NCBI GenBank assembly: GCA_029204225.1
Contig: CM055097.1
Span: forward strand, 32,851,804 to 32,915,803
Source of the DNA: Diphasiastrum complanatum
Lineage: Eukaryota > Streptophyta > Lycopodiopsida > Lycopodiales > Lycopodiaceae
Length of the DNA stretch: 64,000 nucleotides
Direction: 5' to 3'
Part shown: positions 10,352 to 19,418 of the stretch, piece after piece
Numbering within the stretch: position 1 is the stretch's first letter
How the letters are laid out: every line of letters begins with the position of its first letter
Notes under the pieces: generated by a model
Told to the model about the DNA's origin: nothing
What the model saw: only the letters and a program-made list of their open reading frames with translations
Databases searched by the model: none
Made by a program: the position numbers and the translations under genes

Positions 10352-10717
10352 ACGCTCCCGAAGTCTTTTGAGAATTACGAAATCCTTGGGCATGATGGTA
10401 ACATGCTTACCAGACATGGCCAGAAGAATGGAATTCTCAAAAAACTAGGACAGATAGGCCTCTGCAACACCTTGTAAGGCCTGCATGGCTGTAACAGTGA
10501 ATCAAACATGAAGCTCGAGCGACATGGTGACATTCCTCACAGATCAACCAAAGAGAGCAGCTTTTGGAATTAATAATTTGATTGATCTATGAAGTTTCTT
10601 AATCTCCCTCAACCATACCTGCTTTCTACCATGTCGTTGGCCAGTTCCAAGAGGGACACGAGCAAGGGAAGGATGTACATAGGTTCTAGCACGGGCAATG
10701 GATTTTAACCTAGCCAT
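10352..10717 (-). pseudogene. histone H3-fold pseudogene with CENH3-like features
   Basis: One uninterrupted reading register covers a whole H3 protein. It starts MARLKSIAR (H3s start MARTKQTAR), has the alpha-N segment WLREIKKLHRSIKLLIP (H3: ALREIRKYQKSTELLI), helix 2 AMQALQGVAEAYLS (H3: AVMALQEASEAYLV) and the C-terminal block GKHVTIMPKDFVILKRLRER (H3: [20 protein letters not shown]). Three stops interrupt the register: TGA at 10546-10544, TGA at 10504-10502 (where H3 has an Arg, consistent with CGA to TGA) and TAG at 10447-10445. LLIP after alpha-N, one extra residue near loop 1 and KDF...RL near the end resemble centromeric CENH3 more than canonical H3, but IMPKD is H3-like. The tail is about 12 residues shorter than in H3. 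There are no introns and no stop at the usual C-terminus: the frame stays open to 10061. Probably a decayed retrocopy or a captured gene. Confidence 0.75.
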
Positions 10718-10815
10718 CATGTTCAAATGTGAAAGACAGACTTAAAAAAAATCCAAAATTAGATTATCGTTTCCAAGCGTGTGGGAAGACTTGTGGAAAC
10801 AATTTGCAAAAAGAA

Positions 10816-11573
10816 CGCGCTTGAAATCGATATCCGGAGGGGGTTATCAATCTTAAGCGCAACAGATGGCTTTGGGGTAAAAGAAACTAGATCTGCGCTC
10901 GAAAGGGATATCAGGGTAGAGTGCGGTATTGGACTCAAGCGCAGACGGCATGGGCGGATTGAGGATGATGGCTTAGCACGCTTGAGAGTGATATCGGAGA
11001 GCAAGAACAAATTTTTGACGAGAAAAAATGAATTATGTCTGTGGGGTCGATCAATGCACGTGCGAAAGTCGATCGATGCCATGTGGCAAAATTTCAGACC
11101 GCGTGTCTATCCGTACAAGCAATTATGACGTATTGATTAGGGACATGTGGGAGCAAGCACAAATCCACTATCAACATGTGTCATGTCACAAGTGTGAACT
11201 GACACATCAATCATTCGAAGTACAGAGAATCATCCTTAGTGAATCATTAAGCACCAAATGTCATATCGATCGGATTCCACACGTGTAAATAGATGTTTTC
11301 TAGCTCACATTTTCATGAGAATGTTGCAATTTTGTGCGCCTGATATCGTTTTCAAGTGCATTCTTGCAATCTGGCATCCTCATTTTGTACTTCCGCGCTT
11401 GAAACCGATATTGGTCGCTCGGGTATTGCTTTCAAGGGCACGCAGTTATTTCAGTCGATTTTGACTTACAATTTCATGCTCGAAACCGATACTCGTTTCC
11501 CTAATATCGGTCTAGATTGCATAGTGACTTCCAATTTGCCTTTCCCTCCCATTTTGTGCTTGAAATCGATATC
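10816..11573. repeat. cluster of short GATATC-containing repeats
   Basis: A ~20-bp motif close to GCGCTTGAAACCGATATC recurs at about 10816, 10893, 10977, 11393, 11475 and 11555 on the + strand, with inverted versions near 11336, 11418 and 11500. Several copies are preceded by CATTTTGTG or CAATTTTGTG. Spacing is irregular. No ORF explains it. Confidence 0.6.
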
Positions 11574-12529
11574 TTCAACCTTCTTTTTCTGTAATTTCCT
11601 TGCTTTTATTGGTTTGCCAACATTCGTTTTTCTGTAAATTTTGTTTTCAAAAATATCTAGTTTTGATTCTAGTCTGCTATCTTTTTCATGAATTTGGTAT
11701 TATTGACAATATAGAGTATTTCAAGACACTTTTTTCTCCTTTTCTTTTTGTTCTTTCTTCTATCACAGAGGGTCCTGGTGTGGAAGCATTTTTTGATATT
11801 TATCTCAAATTTAAGTCTCTGCTCGGTACCCCCTTGGTCAGATCTCAAAATAAAGACACGAATCATTATTAGGACTTGGTGAACCTCGACAAGAATAGTT
11901 ATAAATCCAAGCTTGACAGAATGTTCACCAAGTTGCATGATGATTGCAAGTTTGTAGATGAATGTCAAATACATAATAAAAAGTGTAGATTTATAGGGTT
12001 TTAATCTGCCTTTGTTTTTTTTTTTTCTCTTGTAAAATATTTCTGAAGATTCTAATGTTTCTTCGTCTTTTACTTCTGAAGCTGCTTCTTCCAGCAATAC
12101 AAAATTTGACAAATCCAAGCCTGTAGATATAGAATCGTTTTTTATTGATACAAGCAATAGTTTAGATGATTGTACAAATTTTAATCCTGCCTAAAATAGG
12201 ACTTTGTTTATAGGCCCTAGAACTACCACTACCCTTTCTCCAACTAATAAATCCCTAATCATCTTGTCTACTTACAACATAGATAATAATTCTTTTTTGA
12301 TCGGACATATGTTGGCAGATTCCAAGGAATCCCCAAGATGTTGAGCTGAGCTATTATAAAAAGCACCTCTCACCCTAGACCGAGGAGGTCTCAGAAGGAA
12401 GAGAGAAGGATGAAGATGAGAGCCGAGCATGAGAGCCTAGAAATACTAGCTAGGAATACAGTTTAAATCATGTGAGCCTCATGGTGAATCCCAGAGAAGG
12501 AATGACCATGTAGCGTGACACACTCAGAT
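11574..12529. other. unassigned stretch with coding-like pieces
   Basis: Two plus-strand pieces look like broken coding sequence: about 11770-11995 (EGPGVEAFFDIYLKFKSLL ... one stop ... KLHDDCKFVDECQIHNKKC) and about 12045-12194 (SEDSNVSSSFTSEAASSS ... SNSLDDCTNFNPA then stop). The composition is acidic and Ser-rich. No family is recognised. They could be remnants of a retroelement gag or of a host gene. Confidence 0.35.
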
Positions 12530-12611
12530 TTAACTCTTACCAGAGTTATCACTGTGTTGCTGCAAGAAGATAATCGAAGAAGTCAAGACACTTTGTCAAC
12601 TTCTTCATCTC

Positions 12612-13032
12612 ATGCTCTATATGTCAAGAAGGTCTCGAAATGACAGAAGTAGAAAAACTCCAAGCAGTTTACATCAAATCAGAAACAGTCAACGTCAAGA
12701 ACAATCATCAAATCAACATTCGTCAAAGAAGAAGATGTTTTGCAGGTATTGCAAGCACAATAACCATGAGATCCAGGATTGCCGAATTCTCAAATCAAAA
12801 AATATAACCAAGCAACCTGATCACATCTTTTGAAGTCGAAATGGACGAAGGCGCTTTTATGGTCAAAGACGAATACGTGAATTTGGATGATTCGTGGTTT
12901 CTAGATTTTGGAGCTTCTCAACATATGACAATCATCGTGATATTTTCAATTCTTACACGCCTTACAGCACAAAGAAGTATGTTCATCTTGGTGATGATAG
13001 CACTCACACTATCGAAGGTGAAGGTATCGTAA
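12612..13032 (+). pseudogene. copia A gag end and protease
   Basis: The zinc knuckle CRYCKHNNHEIQDC (CX2CX4HX4C, near 12740-12785) is intact. After a frame break the protease follows as DSWFLDFGASQHM near 12885-12930; the normal copia motif is LDSGA, so the Ser beside the catalytic Asp is replaced by Phe. The frame changes again near 12940. Non-functional. Confidence 0.8.
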
Positions 13033-13901
13033 GATTAAGATTCCAGCATGATCAATTCAAACTACTGTCAAAAGTCTTGTATGTTTCTAAATTCTCTACA
13101 AATCTGTTATCAGTAAGTAGAATTACAGATTTAGGTCATAAGGTGGAGTTTGAGTTTGATCAATGTAGAATTATCGATAGGAGTAATAAGGTCTTTGCAC
13201 TCGACAAGAGGCACGGATACTTATATAGATTGGCACACTGTTATTCTGATTCTAGTCAAGCCTTGAAAACCTATGTTCTTGTCAATAAAGCATTACTATG
13301 GCATCATCACTTAGGACACTTGAATTATGCATTTGTTTCAAACATGTCTAGACAATCCTTAGCACTTGATCTCGGCTATCCTTCTAGCAAAATCGATCTC
13401 CTTGTCTGCCATAGCTACATTCTTGGAAAGCAAACTAGGATTTCTTTAAGATCGAGTCATAGGCGTGCAGCAAAAGGTCTGTTAAATGTTGTTCATTCAG
13501 ATAAATGTGGACCTATGCAAACTCCATCATTGCTAGATGCAAAGTATTTCATTACCTTTATTGAAGAATTCTCTAGAAAAACAATTGTTTACAATCAAAG
13601 CATTGATGTCGACAACGGGGGAGAATATATCTCCACTGAATTTAAGGAGTACTGCCTTAACAACGACATTGAGCAACAATACATTACCTCCTATTCGCCT
13701 CAGTCAATTGGTCTTGTTGAGAGAAAGAACAGAACCTTAGTGGAATCGACAAAGTGCATGTTATCACAGGCATCACTCCCAAAGTCCTTCTGGGCTAAAG
13801 CTGTATCAACAACAAACTATATTCATAAAAGATGTCCTGATAAAGGTCTCTTAGACAAAACACCATTCGAAGTTTGGACATGTACCAAACCTTCTTTATA
13901 A
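12894..13901 (+). pseudogene. copia A protease end and integrase
   Basis: A 335-codon frame contains the end of the protease region (GDDSTHTIEGEGIVRLRF), the GAG-pre-integrase segment (LLWHHHLGHLNYAFVSNMS) and the integrase core: VVHSDKCGP with the first Asp, VDNGGEYISTEF with the second Asp, and LVERKNRTLVE with the catalytic Glu. The zinc-binding part is damaged (VCHSYILGKQ in place of CesC..GKq) and a segment between the two Asp motifs is missing (EEFSRKTIVYNQSIDVDNGG). It ends in a stop at 13901. Confidence 0.85.
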
Positions 13902-14066
13902 AACTTACGAGTTTTTAGATGTACTACTTATGCACAGATTCCTCATGATCTCAAGAAGAAGTTCAATTTTCAGAGTATCAAATGTATTTTCATCAACTAC
14001 ACTACTTCAGATCAAGCTTACAAGCTGTTTGATCCCATTGAGTCGAAGATATTCACTAGCCGGGAT

Positions 14067-15090
14067 GTGATCCTCATTGAAGATCAGTTTATCGACCTCA
14101 AGGGAAAAGGCAAATCCCATGTAGCCGACTTGTCTGACTCTTCCGAGATATTGAACTTCGAGGTTCCTCAATCAACTATTCCCATTGAAAGTCCAAGCTC
14201 ATCCACTTTCAATGAACAACATATCAATGGCGAATCTGAAGATGATGATGTTGCAATTCAGCAACTACAATATGATGAAAATAATCAACTTCCTCTATTC
14301 CCCAGAAGATCATCAAGAACTAGCAGACCACCTATCAAGTATATCGATGAGTCTGCAGCCTACCTTATTCAGGAGCCGACGATTGTCTAAGAGCCACTCT
14401 AGAATGAAGCTATGGATAAAGAGTATTCATCTCTTATCAAGAACCAGACATGGACGATTGTCGAATTACTTGCTAGTAGAAACGTAGTTGATTGCAAATG
14501 GATTTTCAAAGTCAAGTACAAAGCAGATGGAAGCATCGACAGAAGAAAAGCCCGACATGTCGTCAAAGGATTTTCTCAGGGATACAACGTCGATTACACT
14601 GAGACCTTCAGTCCAGTAGTCAAGCATTCTTCTATTTGACTTTTATTATCGATTGCTTGTACAGCAGATTTGGAAATACATCAAATGGATGTACAAACAA
14701 CATATCTTAATGGAGTCATCAAAGAGGACATTTACATGGTGCAACCCGAAGGTTATATTATCAAAGGTAAACACAATCATGTGTGTAAACTCCATAAAGC
14801 ACTTTATGGCTTGAAGCAATATGCTCGAGCATGGTTTCAAAGGATCAATACTTTTCTCATTGATCAAGGCTATATACCAAGCTCTTCATATTCGAATGTT
14901 TACTTCAAGACAGTGCAACAGTGTCATTATCACTTTATATGTGGACGACACATTGCTCTTTGACAACAACATCAATTTGATAAAAGAAGGCAAGACAATT
15001 CTATCTTCCAAATTTGACATGACCGATCTGGGCGAAGCTCATTTCTACCTTGGTATTCAAATCCACAGAGACAAAAAAATCGAAAGTTGA
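14067..15090 (+). pseudogene. copia A reverse transcriptase
   Basis: The RT starts with MDKEYSSLIKNQTWTIVEL (14412 on), passes CKWIFKVKYKADGSIDRRKARHVVKGF and YTETFSPVV, then meets a TGA at 14637. It continues as DVQTTYLNGVIKEDIYMVQPEG and KALYGLKQYARAW, and in another frame reaches the catalytic LYVDDTLLF near 14938. At least one stop and two frameshifts. The YVDD box itself is intact. Confidence 0.85.
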
Positions 15091-15232
15091 TCTACATTAC
15101 TCAGCAGAGGTACATCTACAATATGCTAGTCAGATATAATCTGTTAATTGCAAGTTAGCTCTCTCACCAATGGAACTAGGTCTCAAATTGTCGAATGGCC
15201 AATGTCCCTGAAAAATCGAAGAGAAGGAGAAG

Positions 15233-15809
15233 ATGCGTGAGTATCTTTATCATTCAATAATAGGATCTCTTATGTACGCAATGATCTGTACCAGGCTAGA
15301 CATAGCTTTTGCAGTTAGCTCCGTAAGTCAGTATATGACTAACCCTGGTATAACACATTGGAAGGCTCTTATCATAGTTATGAGATATCTTCGAGCTACT
15401 ATGGACTTTTGCATTTGTTATGGAGTAGTCGACAATGACAAACTCAGTTTACTCAGTGGTTACATAGATGCAAATTGGGCAAGATATATAGACACCCGTA
15501 AATCCACTTCTTGATTCACATTCTTCCTCAACAATGGTCCTATTTCCTCGAACAGTAACAAGCAATCTTCGATAGATCTATCTTCTACAAAATTAGAGTA
15601 TATCGCCGTCTCACAAGCTACAAAGGAAGCGATTTGTTTGAGAAACTTACTCTCAGACATCAGTCTGAATCGATATGCTCCGACTTCACTATTTTGTGAT
15701 AATCAAAGTGCTATTGCTTTGTCAACCAACCCTAGATTTCATTCTAGGAGTAAGCACATTGAACTCAAATATCACTATGTTAGAAACAAAGTTCTCAACA
15801 AAGAGGTCA
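15233..15809 (+). pseudogene. copia A RNase H, first part
   Basis: Recognisable blocks are SLMYAMICTRLDIAFAVSSVS, ANWARYIDTRKSTS, LEYIAVSQATKEA, LFCDNQSAIALSTNPRFHS and SKHIELKYHYVRN. The reading ends at KEVRL exactly where gypsy G has inserted; the next residues (QYC.MQDMTANIFTKAL) are found at 24795 on. Frame changes occur near 15514 and 15640. Confidence 0.85.
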
Positions 15810-15814
15810 GATTG
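15810..15814 (+). repeat. target-site duplication GATTG, left copy
   Basis: GATTG immediately precedes TGTAGGCTGATA, the first bases of the gypsy G LTR. The same GATTG follows the last bases (CTAACA) of its 3' LTR at 24790. Removing everything in between plus one copy restores a continuous copia RNase H frame (KEVRL-QYC), which confirms a 5-bp duplication. Confidence 0.93.
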
Positions 15815-16034
15815 TGTAGGCTGATAACATCTCATCACCAATAAGCTCCTGCCCGCTCCATCCAGTGACAGAACCACACCAATTATCTATCCTAACCCCA
15901 ATGAGGAGATCCATTCGAGAGACAAATATCAAAAGCTCATCCATGAAGCTGATAATAAGGAGGAGGCTATAGTCACACCTAGAGATCAAACCCCAGATAA
16001 CCCAACCGTAGAAGGAGCCGAGATATGGGGAGAT

Positions 16035-16622
16035 TTGCTTCAAGCAAATGTTACCCTCCCATTTGGAGTACTCTGGAAGTACACCAGAAAATGGCGGAAA
16101 GAGTTATGCTCAATTGAAGATAACATCCCATCACCAGACCTCCCTAAGGTGCCCCTGCATCTGACTAATCCTGCAAGCGACAAGGGAAATATACGCATTC
16201 ATACAACTTACGGACATTCCCGCGTTGTCTTGGTAGTATTAGATGGCAGATCGGGAGTCAACATAATATTAGCATCCCTGATGAAGGAGTAGGGTCTTCA
16301 CGCTTCCATGAAACAACCGAACTATCAACTTTGAATGGTAGATCAAAGTGTGGTAACACCATTAGGCCTAGTACCAGACATAAGGCTGAAACTAGGAGGT
16401 TTGAGCTTCACGCTAGATTTGGTAGTGCTCGATCTCCCTAGCAATGCCTATTCCTATGAATTACTCCTAGGTAGGCCATGGCTCTCTAACGCACGCATAG
16501 TGCATGATTGGAATAGAGAGCACGTTACATTTGGCAATCAAGAAACATCAATCACAATCGACTCTGCTGGTAAGATCAAACCCGCACAAATCACCAAATA
16601 TGGATCCAGAGTCTATTCTTGA
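16035..16622 (+). pseudogene. gypsy G aspartic protease region
   Basis: LDGRSGVNIILASLMKE at about 16240-16290 is a retropepsin-type D-G-[GA]-S start, followed after a stop (16290-16292) by LVPDIRLKLGGLSFTLDLVV and ELLLGRPWLSNARIVHDW. The LLGRPWL block is the usual downstream protease signature of plant gypsy elements. The upstream part (DLLQANVTLPFGVLWKYTR) is an unassigned gag-protease linker. Confidence 0.7.
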
Positions 16623-17540
16623 AAATTACCGTGACATCGAAGAGAAGGGCAACTATACCAAGGCTACGGATATCATCAACTGGAGCCACAACTTGACAAC
16701 AATCGATTGTGTCAATGCAGAACATTGCGAGCTCAATACACATCACACTGATAGCGATGAATTTACCGTTGAACCAACTGATTTGGATACTCCTATCTTC
16801 AATGTCAGTTATGTTAACATTCAGCCCCACAACGAGGACTTGCTTCACCTCGCTTGGCTACCTTATGACGAATCAATAACCTTGTATATCGATGATGAGA
16901 GTGTTTTACGCTCTCAAGAGTTTGATACTGACTCCGACATGACCGATATTACAGATGTAGCTATTCTGTGCTTCATGGATGCCATTCCCCTATGGCTACT
17001 CCCGGAGAAGGTCCGAGAAATAGAGCCTAAGTCTAGCATTGCTGCAACCAAATTGGACCAACGTAAGTTATATCGTGTCAAATGATTGGTATACGAATGG
17101 GAGATACATGATACTGAATCTATCTACGCGATAGATGACGCAATCTCAACCGAAGTCCCTCAAGCATCCAAGCCACACAAAAACACCGTTCACAAGGTGC
17201 ATGTGAAACCAACTAGGAAGGAAGCTATCCGTGAGAAAATGAAAAAGATTATAGAGGTGGATCCTCCTCGTAATCTCACGATAGCTCGAGAAACCCCGGG
17301 TGAAGCACAATCCTCTAGGACCACAAGCCACACAACTAGAACCCCTAAAGATCCACCTAAGGCCAGGACTAAGAAGCCCTACACCCATGATAAAATTGAT
17401 ATGCCCAACCATTTCAAGGACTTCACCACTGAAAATGTAACTATCCACCTGCCTCAAGCTCAACGGGAGCCGAAGGGGAATGAGCCATATGATGGCCCCG
17501 CTCAAACCATAAAGTTAAATTTTCAAGAGCCTAATGAGAT
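16623..17540 (+). pseudogene. gypsy G linker between protease and RT
   Basis: An acidic to Lys-rich region in nearly continuous frame with the RT (a stop at 17083-17085 separates 16504-17085 from 17086 on). No domain is recognised. Such long linkers occur in plant Athila/Tat-like gypsy polyproteins. Confidence 0.5.
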
Positions 17541-18454
17541 AGAGGAAAAGTTTGTCCATATTGGAGCACACCTCAACACCGAGCAATGTTTGGCCTCAGA
17601 GAAACTCCTTAGAAAATATCGTCATAACTTCACATGGAACTACAAGGACATGAAGGGGGTAGATCCTTCGGTTTCCGTGCATAGAATCCCATTAAAGAAG
17701 GATGCTAAACCCCATGCCAGTAGACCTTGTCGTTGTAATCCAATCTATAGAGCATGCATCAAAGAAGAACTCCAAAAGCTCTTGGAGGCAGGTTTCATCT
17801 ACGAGGTGGAACATACAGATTGGGTATCATCTATCGTTGTGGTCTCAAAGAAGAATGGGAAGCTTCGTATCTGTGTCGACTATCGCAATTTAAACATTGC
17901 CACAGTCCCGTATGGCGAATATATTGGAAAACCTAGTTGGGGATGAAGTTTACTCCTTCCTAGATGGCTTCAGTGGATACAACTTAGTTGTTATCTCTAA
18001 AGAAGGCCAACCCAAAATGGCTTTTGCTACGGAATGGGGTATGTTCTGCTGGCGCGTTATGCCATTTGGATTGTGTAATGCGCCATGTACCTTCCAACGT
18101 GTCATGCAAGCAGCATTTTATGATCTCATCGGTGACAACCTTGAGATCTATCTTGATGACATTGGGGTGCACTCGGAAGAATCCACGCACCTGGCCGTAC
18201 TCGAACGTATTTTCATACAATGCCAGAGGTATGGTATTTCTCTTAATCCTGAAAAATGTCAGATATGGGTCACCCATGGTGTCGTACTTGGTCACATTGT
18301 ATCGCGCAAGGGGATTGCCACTGACCCAAAGAAGATCAAAGTCATCGTTGAGAGGTCAGAACCTAAAACGGTCCGAGACACTTATTGTTTTATGGGTCAT
18401 GCTAATTCCATATTCGTGATTTTGCTAGTAAGGCATGATGGATATATAGAGTGA
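17541..18454 (+). pseudogene. gypsy G reverse transcriptase
   Basis: RT blocks in order: FTWNYKDMKGVDPSVSVHRI, EELQKLLEAGFIYEVEHTDW, VVVSKKNGKLRICVDYRNLN, then a loss of about nine codons with a frameshift near 17900, then DEVYSFLDGFSGYN, FCWRVMPFGLCNAPCTFQRV and the catalytic EIYLDDIGVHSEES. The 3' part (NPEKCQIWVTHGVVLGHIVS) is also present. The WxY-dMkG start is typical of Ty3/gypsy elements of the Athila/Tat group. Confidence 0.9.
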
Positions 18455-18475
18455 CCGTAAATCCTAAGTGGACGG

Positions 18476-18768
18476 ATGAACAGAGAGGCCTTCCAAGAAC
18501 TCAAACACGCCTTGACAACTGCTCCTATCTTGCAAGCTCCAGATTACATGAAGGAGTTTCACGTCCACACTGATGCATCGAAGTTTTCCATCGGTGCAGT
18601 GCTAACTCAACTAGGAGAGTACAAGACGGACTATCCAATTCGTTTCCTTAGTAGGCAATTAACATATGCAGAGATGAACTACACCACAACTAAGAGAGAA
18701 GCATTAGTGATGATTTATGCCATCTAGAAGTTTTGACATTATCTTCTAGGTAAACCCTTTGTATTTTT
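18476..18768 (+). pseudogene. gypsy G RNase H, truncated by copia E
   Basis: AFQELKHALTTAPILQAPDY, FHVHTDASKFSIGAVLTQ and MNYTTTKREALVMIYAI are the first two thirds of a Ty3 RNase H. After a stop at 18725 the reading KF.HYLLGKPFVFF runs into the copia E LTR; the expected continuation VDH..L is missing. So the RNase H was cut by the insertion and its end lost. Confidence 0.88.
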
Positions 18769-19418
18769 TGTGAAAGATTTCAGATCCTTAAGATCCAATC
18801 TACTTGAATGATCTTTGGTTAGAAAGAGAAATACACTACCAATTTCACCAATGTAGAAAAATCAGCATCTACACACAATTTGAGATGCAAACACTAATAG
18901 AACTTGATCAAACTTGAATGAAATGATTATGTACTGTTGCTGTCCATACAAAACCAGCAAGCTACTATATTTCACACGTGTGGATCCAAAAATAGCAAAT
19001 ATAGATCATTCTACACATAGAATTGCAAGCAATCACCAAGATAGTGCACCAATGGATAGTAGAACCCAAGAGAACCATGTATAAGCATGAAATGAGATAG
19101 AGAAGAGAGAAGATAACTCTCTCCACGAGTTACATCCTTTTATAGCAGGTCCAAACCCTATTTGGCCACTTGGCTTTCCCACCAAAATGCTAACCCTACC
19201 AATTTTGGGTCTAGATTCAATGTACCCAACTTATTCAAATTGAATCTACTCAAACTCACATTCTATCTTTCCCACACTTTCAAAAAGTGTTTATTCAAAT
19301 GAAATTTAGACTAATGAACTTTGAAAAGTCAACCTCTAAGTCTAAAACAAATTTTGGCCTCAATATGCCAAATATGGAAATATTGCAAAATGTGATGAAA
19401 CTAGTTGAATCTTTCACA
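18769..19418 (-). mobile_element. 3' LTR of copia E
   Basis: The 650-bp LTR has inverted ends TGTGAAAGATT / AATCTTTCACA and 5'-TG...CA-3'. It directly follows the polypurine tract GAAGAGGGAG (minus strand, 19428-19419). It contains the CACACGTGTG-type palindromes also seen in the LTRs of F and B. Confidence 0.88.

Larger units (their letters stand above)
12530..15809 (+). mobile_element. Ty1/copia element A, 5' part (split by gypsy G)
   Basis: The order is gag zinc knuckle, protease, integrase, RT, RNase H, as in Ty1/copia. The 5' LTR and most of gag are missing; homology starts near 12530. The element is interrupted at 15809/15815 by gypsy G and resumes at 24790, where its last pol codons and 3' LTR follow. 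Several stops and frameshifts make it inactive. The minus-strand element C (31.2-33.6 kb) is the same family, with KEYSSLIKNQTW-type RT and CRYCK.NNHEIQD knuckles in both. Confidence 0.9.
15815..18768 (+). mobile_element. Ty3/gypsy element G, 5' part (inserted in copia A)
   Basis: Only the first 12 bp of the expected 5' LTR (TGTAGGCTGATA) are present; the sequence then differs from the 3' LTR, so the rest of the 5' LTR and gag have been deleted. Protease, RT and RNase H follow in Ty3 order. The element is cut in RNase H at 18768/18769 by copia E and resumes near 22016. No integrase for G is found in its own span. Confidence 0.85.

Noticed and set aside
10352-10717. functional CENH3 gene
   Set aside because: Three in-frame stops, and the motif mix does not allow a firm choice between CENH3 and H3.
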